A DNA stretch of 64,000 bases. Origin: Microstegium vimineum (taxonomy: Eukaryota > Streptophyta > Magnoliopsida > Poales > Poaceae). A model generated the notes under the pieces. The model saw only the letters and a program-made list of their open reading frames with translations. It was not told where the DNA came from and did no database searches. The translations under genes and the position numbers were made by a program. Of the stretch, positions 59,878 to 64,000 are shown piece by piece. The number at the start of each line of letters is the position of its first letter. Position 1 is the first letter of the stretch. The stretch lies in assembly GCA_022036555.1 (NCBI GenBank), contig CM039139.1:21142981-21206980 (forward strand), in the 5' to 3' direction.

Positions 59878-60571
59878 TCACGGGTCGCGGACGCGGGGAC
59901 TGGTGCCGGCATGGGGACGCCAGGCGACGGCGGCGTCCTGGCGAGGGCAGGCAGCCGAAGCCGAGCGGCGAGGTGGGCACGTGGATCGGCGAGGGCATCC
60001 CGCGGAGGCGGCGCATGTAGGCGGAGATGGCGACTCAGCGGTCATGCAGACGGCCGGGAGTGGCGGGAGCGGGGAGAGCGCCGGCGGGCCGGGGAAGGAT
60101 GGGCGGCGGGCGCGGCGGGGCTAGCGGCGGCGGGCGGATGCGGTGGAGGCGGGAGGTATCGGCCGGGGGAGGCGCCATGATGTGAGGCGGCGGAGGGGCG
60201 CCATGAGGGGCGCGGGGGCGGTGGTGCTGCGGCGGCGGCAGGAGGTGGGACGGCGAGCCGGTGAGCTTCTGCACGACGTCGCGGAAGTCGGACTTGTCGA
60301 TGTTGTACACCGGGGGCTGCGGAGGCGGGTGGTCGGCAGGGATGGAGGCGGTCTGCGGCGGTGGGGGTGGGCGCGGAGCCGGCGGCGGCGGCGGGGAAGG
60401 CGCTCTCATGGTGGAAGCGGGAGCTGGAGCGGGTGAGGTGGAGGATGACTGCTTGGAGATCTTGTAGGAGGCCTTGTTGAGGGACTTGAGCGAGGAGGAG
60501 GCGGCGGAGGAGGAGGAGGAGGGCGGAGGAGGTGGCGCCGGCTGTGAGAGGTTGGACTTGTCCATGACCAT
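59878..60571 (-). CDS. VQ-motif protein, frame broken by several one-base losses
   Basis: This is an intronless minus-strand gene starting at ATG 60571 (MVMDKSNLSQP); longer upstream readings lack family resemblance. The VQ motif is clear: FRDVVQKLTG, in the context VYNIDKSDFRDVVQKLTG. VQ proteins are nuclear partners of WRKY factors and of MAP kinases in stress and development. The rest is Pro/Ser-rich. As read, the frame meets TGA at 60035-60037. The conserved tail (MRRLRGMPSPIHVPTSPLGF) follows in the same frame after a short out-of-frame stretch encoding CMTAESP. Single missing bases are indicated at 60029-60030, 59940-59941 and 59902-59903. Allowing for them, the tail ends at the stop 59878-59880 and the protein would be about 230 residues. 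It is either a pseudogene or a gene with sequence errors. Confidence 0.8.
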
Positions 60572-63500
60572 GGAGGAAAGGGAAAGAGGGGGGCGAGTGA
60601 TGGGGGAGGGAGGGGAAGTGGTGGGAGATTGGGATTTGGGGGAGTAGCAGTAGCAGTAGGGAAGGAGGCTGCTGTGCTGAGCTGAGCTCTGGTTGGACTT
60701 GGAAACCGAACCGAAAGAGGCGCAGTTCAGTGGGCGGCAGTGCGGTGGTAGCAGCAGTGACCGGGCTAGCCTGGTGTGGCCTTCTTTCCTACTCCTTCCT
60801 GCTTCCTGTGTCTCTCTCTGCATGCTCGGCGCTTCAGCCGCTCACAGTCTCAGCTAGTCAGCTCTCCTTCCCTCCGCCGCACTGCACTGCACTGCACATT
60901 TCCGCGGAGCATTTCGCTTGAGGACGACTGCAGTTTGGCGAGCTTTCTAGGGCTGTATTTAGTTCTCACAAAAATCCTAAACTTTGGCACTATGTAAAAA
61001 AAAAATTCTTCGTCACATCAAATTTATAATATAGGCATATAGTACTAAATGTAGACTAAATCAAAAATTAATTGTACAGTTTACTTTAACTTTACGAGAC
61101 GAATCTTTTAAGCCTAATTAGTTTATTATTAGACATTAATTGTCAAATACAAACGAAAAGTGCTACAGGATCTTTTCAGCAACTTTTCAGCATCTAAACA
61201 CAGTCGTACATATTTTTCTTGACCGAAACCTTAAAAACCAATTATTTTTTACTTGGATTTCTCCATTTCTTTCGTGACATAAGATCCTTTTTGCCAGAAT
61301 TTCGTACCACAGGCCAGAGCAAGGATTATGTGAGTAGTACCAAAATTCGTCGCGATGGCTCGGGGTAATTTTTTTTTTCCGGCGGAAAGCGGAAGCGGAA
61401 GCAGCCAGATTGGCCATGGCCCACCCGGAAGCAATCATCAGTGCCGCAACAAGAAACGGTACGGCATGCTAGGGGATGGGACCACACACACGCACCATCA
61501 AAGTAATAAGATACTGCCGCTAGAACAACTAGAAAGCAGTCGAAGGAGAAGGAGAAGGAGCAGCAAGCCCAAGTAATCTACTCCTACTCTACTGATCAGC
61601 TCGGATTAGACAAACGCAAGCTGCTGCTGATGAGTGCTGAGCCTACCCACTGCCTGCCATGGCACGGAGGCACGGCGATGAAAAGATCGATCTGCTCCAT
61701 CCGGAAGGGGACGCGAGGCGTAAAGACAAGTCCCGAGAGATTACGAGGGCCATTAGCTGCTGAACCATGTGGAGTGGAGCCGTAATCGCGCTGCTTTGTT
61801 TATACCACTCCAATCGCTTTCCAGCTTTTTAAATTACGATTACGATACGACAGCACGCACGGGAAGCTGCTTTGACTGAAAGGGTGTCTTTGACCGGGCC
61901 CGGGGCAGAATCGTCCATTCAGGTGGGGCCACCCACTAGCTGGAGCCTGGAGTTCGTATACTGGAGTATTAGCACGCAAAGGATATCTCTCGTCTCGCTC
62001 TTTTCTTTCCCCTCAGTGCTGTGCAGGGCAGGAAAAACAAAATGAAAATGACCTGGGATGATGGGATATGGTGGTTTCATCTTATCGTTGCTACGCTGCT
62101 TTTGGGTTTCAGAAATCTAGCTTATTAGTGCAGATAAGCGGCATCGTTTTCTGAATTTGCTCTTGTGACTTTTATATCGTTGTGGCATACAACCATATCT
62201 TTAACTTATTCAAGATGTGTTTTGATCTACTCAGTGCATTCAGTGCACGAAGAAAACCCCAACATAAATCATTGGATCATTCCTTTTTCCTGAAAAAAAA
62301 ACTAAAGTAACAATTCTAAATTTTGTATCTACATCACCTACTTCGATCATTTTAAAAGGATAATATAAAAAAATATTGTCTACCATTACTCACCCTATTA
62401 TTACAATATATAGTCTTAGTAACCATTTAAAATTAACATACACATTATCCACTCCTACACTACCCAAGCATAGGTGCCACTGTGTACTGTGGCCAAGTTA
62501 AAACTAAACTATGTGCGGTGGCACCAGATGATCCATCGAGTAGGTCCCAAACATCTTGTGCATGTTCTAATGAGTGTGTTCTTGCTTGTTTTAAGTTTAG
62601 ACTCATCCAATTCAACTTCTTAGACATCGTCGCCTTAAAACCTATCCAATGAGGCCATTCAAACTGCTTAGAAGAATGTACCACAAGTGTGGATCCAGAT
62701 CCTCTAAACTTAACACCCATCAACATACTAGTTTTGGACCCTTTTAATACTATATGACAAAAAAAGACTAGACACTACATCAAGTGTCTCCAAACACCTA
62801 AGGACCGTCCCTGTGTTTTCAAGGGTCCTATGGTGAAGTCATTGTTATCGGCCCATAAGGTTGTACTATATAGTTGTGTCTAATTGAACTTCCATAGCGC
62901 AAACAAATTAAAAAAATCATCTCAATTTAACATATTTAGTAATGATCAATGAACAATATTAAGGCTAATATAAGACAACAATAACTTACATTTCTTGAAC
63001 TAAGACGGTTACATTAAATGAAGAAAAAACAAACCCCCATAGCCCACTGTGAGTGTGTGACAATGATCCGATCAGTAACGAAGAGTAGGCATCACGAAGT
63101 ATCGCAACAAGTAACATGCAACAAACAAGGCGAGGAAGTCCACGGTCAGGCGGAGAGTCATGAAGAATCAATTTTTTCAAAAAAAAAAGAGAGAAAAATT
63201 GAACCGATATCGATTTATCTTCCTATACTTAGGCTCTTGTTGTTAAAAAATAGACTATGGTCTATGAGGATTTACATACCTAGATTTGGACCCCTATTTA
63301 GGCTGGGACCTCTGTGATTGGACCCACGTTGCACTTGAACTCTATAGTGTCCTTAATCTTGGTGAATATCCATGCATCCATACATGAAAACCAACTTCAA
63401 AGACCACGATTAACCATGTGGCCACAATGTAAGTGATTAACCTAATGTAAAGTATCCCTTCAAGAGACACCTCAGTACGGTCACCTAATATGTCATGTAA

Positions 63501-64000
63501 TACAGTTTTACGGTACGTACTGCCTATCTAATCGTTATTTTTTTTATAAGTTTAATAAAATTTATAATAGTTTGATTTTAACTAAATCCATAAGATCATT
63601 CATTTTTTATGAAAATAGTAGGACACTGAGAGAATTAGAGCTTAGAAGTACAGGGTCCCACGCCACAACTATATTCAATTGTTCTTACACAAAGTTTAAA
63701 AAGTGGTCCGGTGGCTGTTAGTGGTGGGCGTGACGAACCGTGATCCAGACATCCAGTCCCTTTGGGCGCTGGAAAGATTGCCATGTATGTGCAATTGTTG
63801 TACGTATCAAAGAAAAAGGAGGCATCTCATACAAAAAGAGGGCAGACAAGAATATGCAGAATGATTCATAAACCTTTTCTTTCAGCAAGAAAAATTAGCA
63901 TTGACAGATGCAAATGGGCCCTAGTATGTGCTGTGAAGGCGCTGCAAAGACTATTCCTTTGTGTAAACAAATGTCCAAGAAAAATGGTAGGAAAAACAAG
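60572..64000. other. Upstream of the VQ gene and right end of the window
   Basis: 60572 to about 60940 is the presumed leader and promoter of the minus-strand VQ gene. A hAT-like MITE lies at 60950-61204. 61205-64000 has no gene that I can support: frames are short, and the DNA is mostly AT-rich with scattered A runs. Confidence 0.5.
60950..61204. mobile_element. hAT-like MITE upstream of the VQ gene
   Basis: The left end is GGGCTGTATTTAGTTC and the right end CATCTAAACACAGTC. Internal landmarks are those of a very common grass element: aaaatcctaaactttggca, ttacgagacgaatctttta, gcctaattagt and gctacagga. It is about 255 bp, non-coding, and lies about 380 bp upstream of the VQ start. Confidence 0.85.

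Noticed and set aside
59735..60016. Separate small minus-strand gene beginning MRRLRGMPSP
   Set aside because: It is the conserved C-terminal tail of the VQ gene in the same frame after a stop, not an independent gene.
60572..60823. N-terminal extension of the VQ protein up to 60823
   Set aside because: The extra 84 residues read like 5' UTR; the ATG at 60571 gives the usual short N-terminus before the VQ motif.
1..64000. CRISPR arrays, operons, phage or bacterial defence genes
   Set aside because: None present; the tandem repeats have two copies each without spacers, and all genes are spliced or plant-type.

Overview
This window is nuclear DNA from a grass, probably a panicoid (sorghum, sugarcane or Setaria-like). 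The evidence is short GC-rich first exons with GT-AG introns, many Stowaway-type MITEs whose ends resemble CTCCCTCCGT, hAT-like MITEs, a large Ty3/gypsy-type solo LTR, and protein sequences typical of Poaceae. No prokaryotic, organellar or viral block is present.

Eight protein-coding genes and one tRNA gene can be supported. In order they are: a BTL-type mitochondrial carrier (2451-6275, +); a CAMTA calmodulin-binding transcription activator with 13 coding exons (9363-16928, +); a TMEM135-like multi-pass membrane protein (18592-22288, +); a UBP3/UBP4-type deubiquitinase (23855-27817, +); an SDS22-like LRR protein annotated in plants as outer-arm-dynein-light-chain-1-like (36749 to about 39875, +), with a shifted and interrupted 3' end; tRNA-Tyr(GTA) with an intron (46115-46200, -); a RABA4/Rab11-type small GTPase (47647-49620, +); the phylloquinone-pathway UbiA prenyltransferase ABC4/MenA (53207-55576, +); and a VQ-motif protein (59878-60571, -) whose frame is broken by several one-base losses. 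All exon joins given keep the reading frame.

The accessory parts lie between the genes. 27.8-36.7 kb is gene-poor and holds the 3' end of a truncated LINE, a diverged duplicated segment and a fragment of a repetitive grass ORF. 39.9-45.7 kb is a nested insertion: a LINE at the 3' end of the LRR gene, itself split by a 3.59-kb solo LTR with TG...CA ends and a near-perfect 5-bp target duplication. 55.8-57.6 kb looks like another high-copy grass repeat. A 58-base G run lies at 50.87 kb.

The genes are unrelated housekeeping and regulatory loci rather than a cluster or pathway, and I see no new multi-gene system. The observations most worth following up are: loss of one conserved lysine codon in the CAMTA calmodulin-binding helix; a GC-AG intron in the same gene; a recurring G3-to-G2 (C3-to-C2) loss that breaks the LRR and VQ genes; the LINE and solo-LTR nest at the LRR gene end; and a compact hairpin at 58.68 kb.
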